A DNA stretch of 64,000 bases, from NCBI RefSeq assembly GCF_003344885.1, contig NZ_CP031155.1:62001-126000 (forward strand). The letters are read 5' to 3'. The notes under the pieces are model-generated. The model worked only from the letters and a program-made list of their open reading frames with translations. It did not search any database and was not told the DNA's origin. A program made the position numbers and the translations under genes. Source of the DNA: Altererythrobacter sp. ZODW24 (GTDB taxonomy: Bacteria > Pseudomonadota > Alphaproteobacteria > Sphingomonadales > Sphingomonadaceae). Below are positions 34,193 through 42,778 of this stretch, one piece after another; within the stretch, counting starts at the first letter, position 1, and the number at the start of each line of letters is the position of its first letter.

Positions 34193-35053
34193 GTGACCGA
34201 GACAGCACCACACCCCGAGCCACCAGAAAAATTGCCTCCCGGCCTGTATATAGTCGCAACCCCGATTGGCAATCTCGGGGACATCACAATGCGGGCACAG
34301 GATATTCTGGCGCGCTGTGCTGGTGTCGCTTGCGAGGATACGCGAGTGACGGGCAAGCTGATGAAGCATCTCGGCCTGTCAAAACCGCTCTGGCGCTATG
34401 ATGACCATAGCGGAGAGAAAGACCGAGCACGGTTGGTGGATTCGATGCAGTCGCGCGCTGTGGCTTTGGTTAGCGATGCGGGAACGCCGCTGATCGCTGA
34501 TCCGGGTTACCGGCTGGTGCAGGATGCGCGCGAGGCAGGCACTGCAGTCACAAGCATTCCGGGCCCTAATGCGATCACCACGGCGCTTACCCTGTCGGGC
34601 CTTCCGAATGACCGGTTCCTGTTCGCGGGATTCCTTCCGTCGAAGGAGAAGGCACGTCGCGAGGTTCTGTTGGAACTGGCACCAGTTAGAACGACGCTGA
34701 TCTTTTACGAAACTGGCCCGCGTCTGACCAAATCACTCGCAGCCATTGATGAAAATCTGCCCGGGCGCGAAGTGTCTGTGGCTCGTGAACTGACCAAACT
34801 CTTCGAAGAATGCCGCACCGGCACTGCAGCCGGACTTACCGACCATTACACCGCGCATCCGCCGAAAGGTGAGATCGTCCTATTGATCGGGCCACCCGCC
34901 GATGCAGAGACCAGCGCTAAAGATGCTGACGACATGCTTCGCGCTGCATTGGAGACAAGCAAGGCCTCTCAGGCCGCAGGCGAAGTCGCTCGCGCCACGG
35001 GTCTGGACCGCAAGGCGCTATACGCCCGGGCCATGGAAATACGCGGCGAATGA
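34193..35053 (+). CDS. rsmI: 16S rRNA (cytidine-1402-2'-O)-methyltransferase
   Basis: A 286-residue RsmI that methylates C1402 of 16S rRNA at the decoding centre. The GTG at 34193, preceded by GAGG, gives VTETAPHPEPPEKLPPGLYI; the frame open to 33878 runs over the divergent lipoprotein gene. Motifs are VATPIGNLGDITMRA, CEDTRVTGKLMKHL, ALVSDAGTPLIADPGYRLV and SIPGPNAITTAL. It overlaps yraN by 4 bp. Confidence 0.95.
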   Translation: MTETAPHPEPPEKLPPGLYIVATPIGNLGDITMRAQDILARCAGVACEDTRVTGKLMKHLGLSKPLWRYDDHSGEKDRARLVDSMQSRAVALVSDAGTPLIADPGYRLVQDAREAGTAVTSIPGPNAITTALTLSGLPNDRFLFAGFLPSKEKARREVLLELAPVRTTLIFYETGPRLTKSLAAIDENLPGREVSVARELTKLFEECRTGTAAGLTDHYTAHPPKGEIVLLIGPPADAETSAKDADDMLRAALETSKASQAAGEVARATGLDRKALYARAMEIRGE

Positions 35054-35400
35054 AGCGACAGCTTGCGGAACAGCGCGGGCGGAAAGGCGAGCGCTTCGCC
35101 TCTCTCTGGATGTTGTTGCAAGGTTGGCGGACCGTTGCAAAGCGAGTGAAGACCCCGCGTGGTGAAATCGATTTGATCGTACGGCGCGGCGACACGGTTG
35201 CCTTTATCGAGGTAAAGTGGCGTGCGAAGCCTGCCGACCTCGATCATGCAATTGACGAATACCGTCTCCGCCGTGTGGCTGCTGCCGTGGAAGCAGTGGC
35301 ACATGAATATGCCGAGCCACATGAAACTATCCGCATTGACGTGATGCTCCTTGCACCTGGCCACAGGCCACGCCACATCATCAACGCCTGGCAACCTTGA
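35050..35400 (+). CDS. YraN/UPF0102 family endonuclease-like protein
   Basis: A 116-residue UPF0102 protein with a predicted PD-(D/E)XK nuclease-like fold. The pattern GRKGERFASLWMLLQGW, KTPRGEIDLIVRRGDTVAFI and EVKWR gives the Glu/Asp/Glu-x-Lys arrangement. The biological role is unsettled. The ATG overlaps the rsmI stop by 4 bp, the common genomic association. Confidence 0.93.
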   Translation: MKRQLAEQRGRKGERFASLWMLLQGWRTVAKRVKTPRGEIDLIVRRGDTVAFIEVKWRAKPADLDHAIDEYRLRRVAAAVEAVAHEYAEPHETIRIDVMLLAPGHRPRHIINAWQP

Positions 35401-35410
35401 GGACCGACAA

Positions 35411-36367
35411 ATGACCCTACGCATCGCTATGCAAATGGACCCGATGGAAAGCGTGAAAATCGCAGGCGATTCCAGCTTTGCACTGATGCTCTCGGCGCAG
35501 GAACGCGGCTATACTATTTGGCACTATGATGTCGGCACGCTGTCATATGACACGGGCGAGGACAAGCTTACCGCTTATGCCGCGCCAGTCACTGTTCAGC
35601 GGTTAGAGGGCGATCATTTCACAATGGGCGAACATCGCCTGATTGACCTCGCCGAAGATATCGACGTCATCATGATGCGTCAGGATCCTCCGTTTGATCT
35701 GGGGTATATCAGTGCGGCGCTGCTGCTTGACCGTTTGAAGGGTAAGACGCTGGTCGCCAATGATCCGCGCGAAGTGATCAACGCGCCTGAAAAGATGTTC
35801 GTTCTCGATTACGCACGCTTCATGCCCCCCACGCTGGTTGCGCGGCGGTTGGAGGATATTCAAGACTTCCAGAAGAAGCACGGCGCGGTCGTTGTTAAGC
35901 CGCTGCACGGTAATGGCGGCAAGGCGATCTTCAAGATTGACGCGGATGGCACGAATCTGTCGGCTCTGGCCGAAGTCTTCAACCAAACATGGCCCGAACC
36001 GCATATGGTGCAGCCGTTTCTCCCAGAGGTCAGCCAGGGCGATAAGCGGATCGTGCTGGTCGACGGCGTCGTGACTGGAGCAATCAACCGTAAACCGGGT
36101 GAAGGCGAGTTTCGCTCCAACCTAGCACAAGGCGGATATGCCGAGGCGGCACAGCTGACGCCGCGCGAACAGGAAATTTGCGACGCCATGGGACCAGAAC
36201 TCAAGAAGCGCGGTCTGATCTTTGTCGGGATTGATGTGATCGGCGGCAAATGGTTGACCGAGATTAATGTCACCTCGCCTACGGGCATTGTCGCAATTGA
36301 CGCATTTAACGGCACCGATACGGCGGCGCTTATCTGGGATGCGATTGAAGTGCGGCTGGCTGCGTAA
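35411..36367 (+). CDS. gshB: Glutathione synthetase
   Basis: A 318-residue ATP-grasp enzyme joining gamma-glutamylcysteine and glycine. The start at 35411 gives MTLRIAMQMDPMESVKIAGD, the family N-terminus. Further motifs are MMRQDPPFDLGYISAALLLD, VVKPLHGNGGKAIF, EVSQGDKRIVLVDG and EINVTSPTGIVAID. It follows yraN by 10 bp, probably in one operon. gshA is not in the window. Confidence 0.97.
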   Translation: MTLRIAMQMDPMESVKIAGDSSFALMLSAQERGYTIWHYDVGTLSYDTGEDKLTAYAAPVTVQRLEGDHFTMGEHRLIDLAEDIDVIMMRQDPPFDLGYISAALLLDRLKGKTLVANDPREVINAPEKMFVLDYARFMPPTLVARRLEDIQDFQKKHGAVVVKPLHGNGGKAIFKIDADGTNLSALAEVFNQTWPEPHMVQPFLPEVSQGDKRIVLVDGVVTGAINRKPGEGEFRSNLAQGGYAEAAQLTPREQEICDAMGPELKKRGLIFVGIDVIGGKWLTEINVTSPTGIVAIDAFNGTDTAALIWDAIEVRLAA

Positions 36368-36401
36368 TCGAACCATCATCAGTTATCTGCGTTAGAGCAT
36401 C

Positions 36402-37007
36402 ATGGACGAACTGATTGTCGAGATAATTTCGCGGCTTGGCTACGTCGGCGTGGCTCTGCTGATGATGCTGGAAAACATCTTTCCGCCAATGCCTTCCGAG
36501 ATAATCATGGGAGCAGGGGCACTGGCCGTCGAGCGGGGGCGAATGGAATTTTGGCCGCTGCTGATTGCGGGCACGACCGGCACGGTGGTGGGCAATTACT
36601 TCTGGTTCTGGATCGGTGACCGCTTTGGATATCGCAGACTGGGCCCGTTGATCGACCGCTTCGGCAAATGGTTGACCATGGAAATGGAAGATGTTGAAAT
36701 TGCGAGCAAGTTCTTCCAAACGCACGGTCATTGGGTGGTGTTCATTCTGCGCGCGACGCCAGTGATGCGGACCATGATTTCGCTGCCTGCCGGTCTCGCC
36801 CATATGAACAAACTGAAGTTTTGTCTGTTTACGGCGGCGGGCGCGGCGCTGTGGAATGTAATGCTGATTAAGGGCACGCAATGGTTGGCGCGCACATTCG
36901 ATGAAACTGACAACATCGTCAGCTGGGTGCTGGTCGCGATCGCAGTTATATCGATCGGAGCCTACCTCTGGCGGCTGGCAACGTGGAAGCCACGCGCTGA
37001 GCGCTAA
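36402..37007 (+). CDS. DedA family membrane protein
   Basis: A 201-residue DedA (SNARE-associated/VTT) protein. Family motifs are MLENIFPPMPSEIIMGAGAL, GNYFWFWIGDRFG and RATPVMRTMISLPAGLAHM. Members flip phospholipids or undecaprenyl phosphate across the inner membrane. About five hydrophobic segments are visible. It overlaps the convergent xerC stop by 4 bp. Confidence 0.94.
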   Translation: MDELIVEIISRLGYVGVALLMMLENIFPPMPSEIIMGAGALAVERGRMEFWPLLIAGTTGTVVGNYFWFWIGDRFGYRRLGPLIDRFGKWLTMEMEDVEIASKFFQTHGHWVVFILRATPVMRTMISLPAGLAHMNKLKFCLFTAAGAALWNVMLIKGTQWLARTFDETDNIVSWVLVAIAVISIGAYLWRLATWKPRAER

Positions 37008-37912
37008 TCCTTCTTAGCTGCTTGTTCTGCGCGCGGATGCGCCGCGCGGTAGGTATCAAGCAAAGTAGCAGCGTCGACCTTTGTGTAGATTTGCGTGGAG
37101 CCAAGGCTGGCATGGCCGAGCAATTCCTGAAGGCTTCTAAGGTCAGCCCCGGCACTCAGCAAATGGGTGGCGAAGCTGTGCCGCAGGGCGTGCGGTGTCG
37201 CCGTTGATGGCAGGCCCAATGCGGTGCGGGCGCGGGCGACAGCTTTTTGCACCATCCCCTGAGAAAGCGTGCCGCCTTTCACCCCGCGAAAGAGTGGATC
37301 GTCCGGCCCTAGCGGCCATGGATTGTCGGCCGCGTAGTCTGCCACGGCCTCGCGAATCAGCGGAATGAGCGGAACAACGCGCTGCTTTCCCCCTTTGCCT
37401 GTAACATTCAATGTCTCGCCAAGGGGGAGTGCAGCACCTTTAAGCGACAAGGCCTCGGCAATCCGTAGTCCTGCGCCATAAAGCAGCAGCAAGACCGCCC
37501 GATCGCGTTTGCCGACCCAGCCTTCGCCGTCGGCGGCAACCTCTTCAGCCAGTCCCGCTGCCTCATCTGGCGTTACGGGGCGGGGCAGGCCTTTCTTCAT
37601 TCGGGGGCCGCGCATTCTTGGCGGCGATGTGTCGGAGTGCCCCGCCTGCGCCTTTGCAAAAGAGATAAAAGCCTTGAGCGCGGACAACTCGCGTGCTGCG
37701 GAAGCATTGCCGAGCCCTTCTGCGCGACGCTCCGCCAGATGCGTGCGGAGTTTTCCGGCATCCAAATTCGCGATGTCTGACCAGTTCGCGAGATCTCTGG
37801 TCGCCAGAAGCCGGTTCGCTGCCGCAAGGTAGGCTCGAACGGTATGTGGGGACCGCCTTCGTCCATCATCGAGATGGCTCCGCCATTCGTCCATGAGATG
37901 CGGTTGGATCAT
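37004..37912 (-). CDS. xerC: Tyrosine recombinase XerC
   Basis: A 302-residue XerC, which with XerD resolves chromosome dimers at dif. The SAM-like N-terminal domain (about 1-95) precedes the catalytic domain. Visible catalytic residues are Arg in GAGLRIAEAL, Lys in GKGGKQRVVPL, HALRHSFATHLL, LLGHASLGSTQ and Tyr in IYTKV. Its ATG overlaps the hemW stop by 4 bp. The housekeeping context argues against an integrase role. Confidence 0.93.
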   Translation of the reverse strand: MIQPHLMDEWRSHLDDGRRRSPHTVRAYLAAANRLLATRDLANWSDIANLDAGKLRTHLAERRAEGLGNASAARELSALKAFISFAKAQAGHSDTSPPRMRGPRMKKGLPRPVTPDEAAGLAEEVAADGEGWVGKRDRAVLLLLYGAGLRIAEALSLKGAALPLGETLNVTGKGGKQRVVPLIPLIREAVADYAADNPWPLGPDDPLFRGVKGGTLSQGMVQKAVARARTALGLPSTATPHALRHSFATHLLSAGADLRSLQELLGHASLGSTQIYTKVDAATLLDTYRAAHPRAEQAAKKD

Positions 37913-39060
37913 ACCTCGACCAGTGCAGCTGGAACCAGCTCCGCCAAGAGGCTGTTGAGCACCGGCATTCCCTCGGGTGTAACGCCGACGGTTTCTCCTT
38001 CACGCCATGCTAGGCCGATGTCGCTGAAGAAGTTCAATCGCTCATTATTGATCAGTAAATCGGGCGCAATGCCGAGACGTTCACCCAAACTTGTCAGATC
38101 GACACCTTCGGCCAGCCGCAAACCCATCAGCAGCGCCTCAGAAGCTTGCTCATTGATGCCGAGTAGGCGATCCTCATTGATCCCGTGACGTCGGGCCTCA
38201 ATCGCAGTCAGCCAGTTTTCTGGCTTCTTGTGACGAATTGTCGCTCGTCCGCCGCGCCGACCATGGGCGCCGGGGCCGATGCCGCAATAGTCGCGGTATC
38301 GCCAATATGTCAGGTTGTGGCGACTCTCTTCGCCGGGGCGTGCGTGATTGCTGACCTCATAGGCCGGAAGGCCGGCCTTGGCGGTCATTTCGGCAGTTAC
38401 AGCAAACAGATCGGCGGCAGGATCATCGGCCAGCGGATCGAACTCACCGCGTCTCACATCGGTCGCAAATCGTGTGCCGGGTTCGATAGTGAGCTGATAG
38501 AGCGATAGATGCCCGGTTCCGAAGGCTAGGGCGCGTTCAAGCTCTTTAGACCACTCTAGGGCACTTTGTGCCGGCCTTGCATAAATCAGGTCGAAGCTAA
38601 CCCGTTTGTAGCATTCCTGCGCGGTCGCGAGGGCGGCGATCCCCTCATCCGCATCATGCAATCGGCCGAGAAAGCGCAATGTGTCATTGTCGAGCGCCTG
38701 CAGGCCCAGCGACACACGGTTCACTCCGGCGAGCGCGATATCAGCGAATTTCGAGGCCTCAACAGAAGATGGATTGGCTTCAAGTGTAATCTCGATATCG
38801 GGCGTAAAAACCCACAATCGCTCGGCTTCTGTCAGTAGCGCGCTTACCAGTTCCGGCGGCATCAGCGACGGTGTACCCCCGCCAAAGAAGATGCTTTCAA
38901 GTGGCTCATCGCTGGCCAATTCAGCCTCATGGCGCATGTCGGCCAGCAAGCCTTCGCGCCACAAATCCATCTCCACATTTTCGCGGACATGGCTGTTGAA
39001 GTCGCAATAGGGGCATTTTGCGATGCAGAAGGGCCAATGGATATAAAGTGCGCGTGCCAC
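37909..39060 (-). CDS. hemW: Radical SAM haem chaperone HemW
   Basis: A 383-residue HemW (once called coproporphyrinogen oxidase-like). The radical SAM cluster motif CIAKCPYCDF lies about 12 residues from the proposed GTG start at 39060, preceded by ALYIHWPF. FFGGGTPSLM and LEANPSS follow. The C-terminal HemW domain contains SLYQLTIEPGTRF and GPGAHGRRGG. The frame stays open to 39198, but that part overlaps the divergent CAP gene and has no family character. It is coupled to xerC. Confidence 0.92.
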   Translation of the reverse strand: MARALYIHWPFCIAKCPYCDFNSHVRENVEMDLWREGLLADMRHEAELASDEPLESIFFGGGTPSLMPPELVSALLTEAERLWVFTPDIEITLEANPSSVEASKFADIALAGVNRVSLGLQALDNDTLRFLGRLHDADEGIAALATAQECYKRVSFDLIYARPAQSALEWSKELERALAFGTGHLSLYQLTIEPGTRFATDVRRGEFDPLADDPAADLFAVTAEMTAKAGLPAYEVSNHARPGEESRHNLTYWRYRDYCGIGPGAHGRRGGRATIRHKKPENWLTAIEARRHGINEDRLLGINEQASEALLMGLRLAEGVDLTSLGERLGIAPDLLINNERLNFFSDIGLAWREGETVGVTPEGMPVLNSLLAELVPAALVEV

Positions 39061-39105
39061 GCTGCTTTCAGGCTTCCTTAATGCCTGAAAGTCAAGGTTG
39101 TTGGC

Positions 39106-39633
39106 ATGAGACGAACCGCGATCTTTGCAATTACAACGGCTACTCTGGCAGCGATAAGCGTAGCGATTCCGGTCGGTGCGCAGCACGCTGAGAAACACCC
39201 TTTGGCCGCGACGCTACTAATCAAACACAATCAGGCGCGCGCGCAAGTCGGTGTGCCCAATTTGAAGTGGAGTCCCCGGCTTGCAGCGGAAGCCCGGGTT
39301 TGGGCAAGGCAGATGGCGCGGGATGACCGGATGTATCATTCCACCAGAGATCAGCGCCGCAATGCTGGCGAGAATTTATGGCGCGGCACATCAGGGTATT
39401 ATCGCCCAGAAGATATGATAGATGCGTTTCTCAGCGAGCGGGCAATGTTTCGCGCCGGCACGTTTCCCGAAGTTTCGACCACGGGAAACTGGGCCGATGT
39501 CGCTCATTACACGCAGATTATCTGGGCTGGAACCGACGAGGTTGGCTGTGCAATCGTAACCGGAAAGCGCGACGACTTCCTCGCCTGCCGCTATTGGCCT
39601 TCAGGAAACTGGATCGGCCAGCCAGTGGGCTAA
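39106..39633 (+). CDS. Exported CAP-domain (SCP/PR-1-like) protein
   Basis: A 175-residue secreted protein. The signal peptide (AIFAITTATLAAISVAIPVGAQ) is followed by a CAP domain: KHNQARAQVGVPNLKWSPRL, NAGENLWRGT, VAHYTQIIWAGTDEVGCA and FLACRYWPSGNWIGQ. The two His and two Glu of the CAP cavity are present. Bacterial roles are poorly known. It splits the common hemW-rdgB-rph neighbourhood. Confidence 0.92.
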   Translation: MRRTAIFAITTATLAAISVAIPVGAQHAEKHPLAATLLIKHNQARAQVGVPNLKWSPRLAAEARVWARQMARDDRMYHSTRDQRRNAGENLWRGTSGYYRPEDMIDAFLSERAMFRAGTFPEVSTTGNWADVAHYTQIIWAGTDEVGCAIVTGKRDDFLACRYWPSGNWIGQPVG

Positions 39634-39640
39634 GCGTGAG

Positions 39641-40279
39641 TTAGCCAAACTGCTCGGCGACGAGCTTTCTAAAGGCATCGGCGCGGTGGCTCATTGCGTG
39701 TTTTTCCTCAGGTTTTAGCTCAGCGAAGGTCTGCTCTCGGCCTTGCGGCAGGAACACGGGATCATAGCCGAAGCCCAGCGTTCCGCGCGGAGGCCATGTC
39801 AGTGAGCCGTTGATCCGTCCCTCGTAAACGGCACTCTCGCCGTCGGGCCAGGCGAGGGCGAGAACGCAGCTGAACCATGCATCGCGCGGCGCATCAGGTC
39901 CTTTCTCGGCTAGCAGGCCTTCGATTTTGCCCATGGCCATATACCAGTCGCGGCCCGGCTCGCCTTCGAACCATTGCCGCTCCGCCCAATCCGCAGTGTA
40001 CACACCCGGGCGGCCACCCAGCGCCGTTACTGACAGCCCGCTATCGTCTGCAAGCGCCGCCATGCCGGAAGCCTCCGCCGAAGCGCGCGCCTTGATCAGC
40101 GCGTTTTCGGCGAAGGTTTTTCCGGTTTCGGCCGGTTCGGGCAGGCCAAGCGATCCCGCCGAAAGGCATTTGACGCCATGCGGCTCCAGCAAGGCTGAAA
40201 TCTCTTTCAGCTTGCCGGAATTATGCGTTGCGATCACCAGCGATCCTGAACCGATGCGTGGACCAGTATGGGTCGTCAT
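39641..40279 (-). CDS. rdgB: dITP/XTP (non-canonical purine NTP) pyrophosphatase
   Basis: A 212-residue RdgB/HAM1 house-cleaning enzyme that hydrolyses dITP and XTP. The entry motif [15 protein letters not shown], the metal site [18 protein letters not shown] and the late [11 protein letters not shown] are diagnostic. The ATG overlaps the rph stop by 4 bp, the widespread rph-rdgB arrangement. Confidence 0.97.
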   Translation of the reverse strand: MTTHTGPRIGSGSLVIATHNSGKLKEISALLEPHGVKCLSAGSLGLPEPAETGKTFAENALIKARASAEASGMAALADDSGLSVTALGGRPGVYTADWAERQWFEGEPGRDWYMAMGKIEGLLAEKGPDAPRDAWFSCVLALAWPDGESAVYEGRINGSLTWPPRGTLGFGYDPVFLPQGREQTFAELKPEEKHAMSHRADAFRKLVAEQFG

Positions 40280-40989
40280 TTGGTGGCAGCGTCCTGCTCT
40301 TTGAAGATGCTGTCACAGCCGATTTGCGCGAGACGTAGCAGGCGCAAAAGGCCTTCCTCGTCATAGGTTGCGCCTTCGGCAGTGGCCTGCACTTCAGCGA
40401 TCTGGCCGCCTTCGATTAGCACGAAATTCGCATCCGCATCCGCATCGCTATCTTCAATGTAATCTAGGTCGAGGACAGGGTTGCCTTTATAGATGCCGCA
40501 GGAGATTGCCGCGACCTTGGCCGTGATCGGGTCATGCGTGATCGCACCTTCGGCCATCAGCTTGTTCACTGCGAGACGCAGCGCGACCCATGCGCCGGTG
40601 ATCGAGGCTGTCCGGGTTCCGCCGTCAGCTTGGATAACGTCACAATCGAGCGTGATCTGACGCTCACCGAGCTTCTTCATGTCGACTACAGCGCGCAAGC
40701 TACGGCCAATAAGGCGCTGAATTTCCTGTGTACGGCCCGATTGTTTACCGCGAGCAGCTTCACGGCTGTTGCGCGTGTTCGTTGAGCGCGGGAGCATAGA
40801 ATATTCGCCTGTAACCCAGCCTTCACCTTTACCGCGAAGCCAAGGCGGGATGCGTTCTTCAACACTTGCGGTGCACAGGACCTTGGTGTCGCCGAAAGAG
40901 ATCAGGCACGATCCCTCAGCATGTTTGGTGTAATTGGTTTCGATAGTAATCGCGCGCATTTCATCTGCGCTACGTCCTGACGGCCTCAT
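40276..40989 (-). CDS. rph: Ribonuclease PH
   Basis: A 237-residue phosphorolytic 3'-exonuclease that trims tRNA 3' ends. Motifs are [65 protein letters not shown] and [17 protein letters not shown]. It is the first gene of the rph-rdgB pair and is divergent from hrcA. Confidence 0.98.
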   Translation of the reverse strand: MRPSGRSADEMRAITIETNYTKHAEGSCLISFGDTKVLCTASVEERIPPWLRGKGEGWVTGEYSMLPRSTNTRNSREAARGKQSGRTQEIQRLIGRSLRAVVDMKKLGERQITLDCDVIQADGGTRTASITGAWVALRLAVNKLMAEGAITHDPITAKVAAISCGIYKGNPVLDLDYIEDSDADADANFVLIEGGQIAEVQATAEGATYDEEGLLRLLRLAQIGCDSIFKEQDAATK

Positions 40990-41030
40990 AGAATTCTCCT
41001 GAATGATTGGCGCGCCCTACGCGCTTAGCG

Positions 41031-41058
41031 CTTGAGGCTGCAAGGGGATGCCCTACAT
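41031..41058 (+). promoter_or_regulatory. RpoH-like promoter at hrcA
   Basis: CTTG (41031-41034), 17 bp, then CCTACAT (41052-41058). The layout equals the dnaK candidate (CTTG-N17-CCTATAT). If used, transcription would begin at about 41065, almost at the chosen hrcA start. Confidence 0.4.
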
Positions 41059-41066
41059 TGGCGGGG

Positions 41067-42125
41067 ATGGCTCCAGTTTCTCCACCAAATCAGACGGTTT
41101 CGGAATTGACCGATCGCGCGCGGGAAATCTTCCGGCTCGTGGTCGAAGGCTATATCGAATCGGGGCAGCCTGTCGGTTCAAAAACTTTGGCGGGCGGGAC
41201 AGGACTCAATTTGTCACCGGCATCGATCCGATCGGTTCTCAAAGATTTGGAACTGGCCGGACTACTAGCCGCTCCCCATACCAGTGCAGGCCGCATGCCG
41301 ACCGAGAGCGGCCTCCGCATGTTTGTCGATGGTATGATGCAGGTTGCTGAACCAACTGCAGAAGAACGCGCGGCAATCGAGGCGCGCCTTGCCGAACCGG
41401 GGCCGATTGAACGGGCGCTTGAGACTACCAGCACGCTGTTGTCAGATATTACCGGTGCGGCGGGCATGGTGATGGTTCCCACGCGGGAAGCGCGGCTTGC
41501 CCAGATGAACCTCGTTTCCATCTCAAATGACCGCGCTTTGGCAGTGCTGGTGGGCGAAGACGGCCATGTTGAAAACCGGGTAGTCGATTTGCCGGGCGGA
41601 GTGCCGGCCTCGGCGCTGGAACAGGCGTCCAACTATATGTCTGCCCGTTTGAACGGCCGCACATTGCCTGAGGCTGCGGCAGCAATCGGGCGAGAAATTG
41701 CCTCAGGTAGAACAGCATTGGATTCCGCTAGCCAGGATTTGGTCGCACGCGGTTTGGCCGTCTGGAGCGAGGATGCGTCCAAACGACCGGTTTTGATTGT
41801 ACGCGGACAGGCAAATTTGCTCGACGATACAACATTGGGCGATATCGAGCGTGTAAGGTCACTGATTGATGACCTTGAAAACAAGCAGTCCGTGTCCGAA
41901 TTGCTCGAAAGCGCGCGCGACGCCGAAGCAGCGCGTATCTTCATAGGGGCAGAAAATCGCCTATTTGCGCTTTCGGGCTCTTCAGTCATCGCTTCGCCCT
42001 ACCGCGACCGCGAAGGAAAAGTCGTCGGAGTTTTGGGGGTGATTGGTCCCACGCGGTTGAATTACGCGCGGGTGGTCCCCATGGTTGATTTCACAGCCCG
42101 GAGTTTGGGCAAACTCATCGGATAA
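41067..42125 (+). CDS. hrcA: Heat-inducible transcription repressor HrcA
   Basis: A 352-residue HrcA, the repressor that binds CIRCE elements upstream of chaperone genes. The winged helix opens ELTDRAREIFRLVVEGYIES and GQPVGSKTLAG; LSPASIRSVLKDLELAGLL and PHTSAGRMPTESGLRMFVD follow. The ending GVIGPTRLNYARVVPMVDF is diagnostic. The start was taken at ATG 41067; a frame to 41007 adds 20 non-conserved residues. No CIRCE element was found in the window; groESL is not here. grpE follows by 14 bp. Confidence 0.95.
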   Translation: MAPVSPPNQTVSELTDRAREIFRLVVEGYIESGQPVGSKTLAGGTGLNLSPASIRSVLKDLELAGLLAAPHTSAGRMPTESGLRMFVDGMMQVAEPTAEERAAIEARLAEPGPIERALETTSTLLSDITGAAGMVMVPTREARLAQMNLVSISNDRALAVLVGEDGHVENRVVDLPGGVPASALEQASNYMSARLNGRTLPEAAAAIGREIASGRTALDSASQDLVARGLAVWSEDASKRPVLIVRGQANLLDDTTLGDIERVRSLIDDLENKQSVSELLESARDAEAARIFIGAENRLFALSGSSVIASPYRDREGKVVGVLGVIGPTRLNYARVVPMVDFTARSLGKLIG

Positions 42126-42139
42126 TCGGAATTTTTGAC

Positions 42140-42730
42140 GTGACAGATAATGACAAGCCGCAGCCGCAAGACGAAGCGGTAGCAGAAGAACTAAAGGGCG
42201 TGCCGGAAGAACTGCTGGACGACGGAGCACCCGAAGCAAACGCAGACGGTGAGACCTTTGAGGATGCGCTGGCATCTTTGCGTGAAGATCTCGAAGCATC
42301 GAAGCAGGAAACACTTTATGCCAAAGCGGAGACGCAGAATGTCCGCCGCCGGATGGAGAAGGATATCTCCGATGCGCGCGCCTATGCCGCAACAGGCTTT
42401 GCTCGCGATATTCTGACCGTTGCAGACAACCTTGCGCGTGGGATTGATACGATTCCTGAGGACTTGCGCGAAGACAGCAAGTTCAAGGGCTTGGTGCAGG
42501 GCATTCAGGCGACGCAGCGCGAACTCGATAAGGTGTTCACTCAGCACGGCATCACCCGCATTGCGTCCGTCGGCCTGCCGCTCGATCCCAATCAGCATCA
42601 GGCGATGCTCGAAATCCCTAGCGATGATGCTGAGCCGGGTACAATTGTGCAGGAAATGCAGGCCGGTTACATGATCCGCGAGCGCTTGCTGCGCCCGGCG
42701 ATGGTCGGTGTTGCGAAGAAGCCTGACTAA
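42140..42730 (+). CDS. grpE: Nucleotide exchange factor GrpE
   Basis: A 196-residue GrpE, which releases ADP from DnaK. The start is GTG. An acidic disordered arm of about 45 residues precedes the long coiled coil (LREDLEASKQETLYAKAETQ and NVRRRMEKDISDAR). The beta-wing region contains PNQHQAMLEIPSDDAEPGTI and the ending VGVAKKPD is typical. It forms an operon with hrcA and ends at a strong hairpin. Confidence 0.97.
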   Translation: MTDNDKPQPQDEAVAEELKGVPEELLDDGAPEANADGETFEDALASLREDLEASKQETLYAKAETQNVRRRMEKDISDARAYAATGFARDILTVADNLARGIDTIPEDLREDSKFKGLVQGIQATQRELDKVFTQHGITRIASVGLPLDPNQHQAMLEIPSDDAEPGTIVQEMQAGYMIRERLLRPAMVGVAKKPD

Positions 42731-42740
42731 TCCAGAATTT

Positions 42741-42769
42741 CGGAGGTGCGGTTTCATGCCGCACCTCCG
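42741..42769. terminator. Bidirectional terminator, grpE and the dioxygenase gene
   Basis: The arms CGGAGGTGCGG (42741-42751) and CCGCACCTCCG (42759-42769) form an 11-bp perfect stem with a 7-nt loop. ATTTACATTCT follows on the plus strand and AAATTCTGG on the minus. It sits between convergent genes. Confidence 0.8.
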
Positions 42770-42778
42770 ATTTACATT

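Noticed and set aside
37004-37912. Tyrosine recombinase as a mobile-element integrase
   Set aside because: It is coupled to hemW, of XerC length and motif layout, with no tRNA, attachment repeats or phage genes nearby.
40990-41066. CIRCE element upstream of hrcA
   Set aside because: No TTAGCACTC-N9-GAGTGCTAA or close variant is present; GCGCTTAGCGC is not a match.
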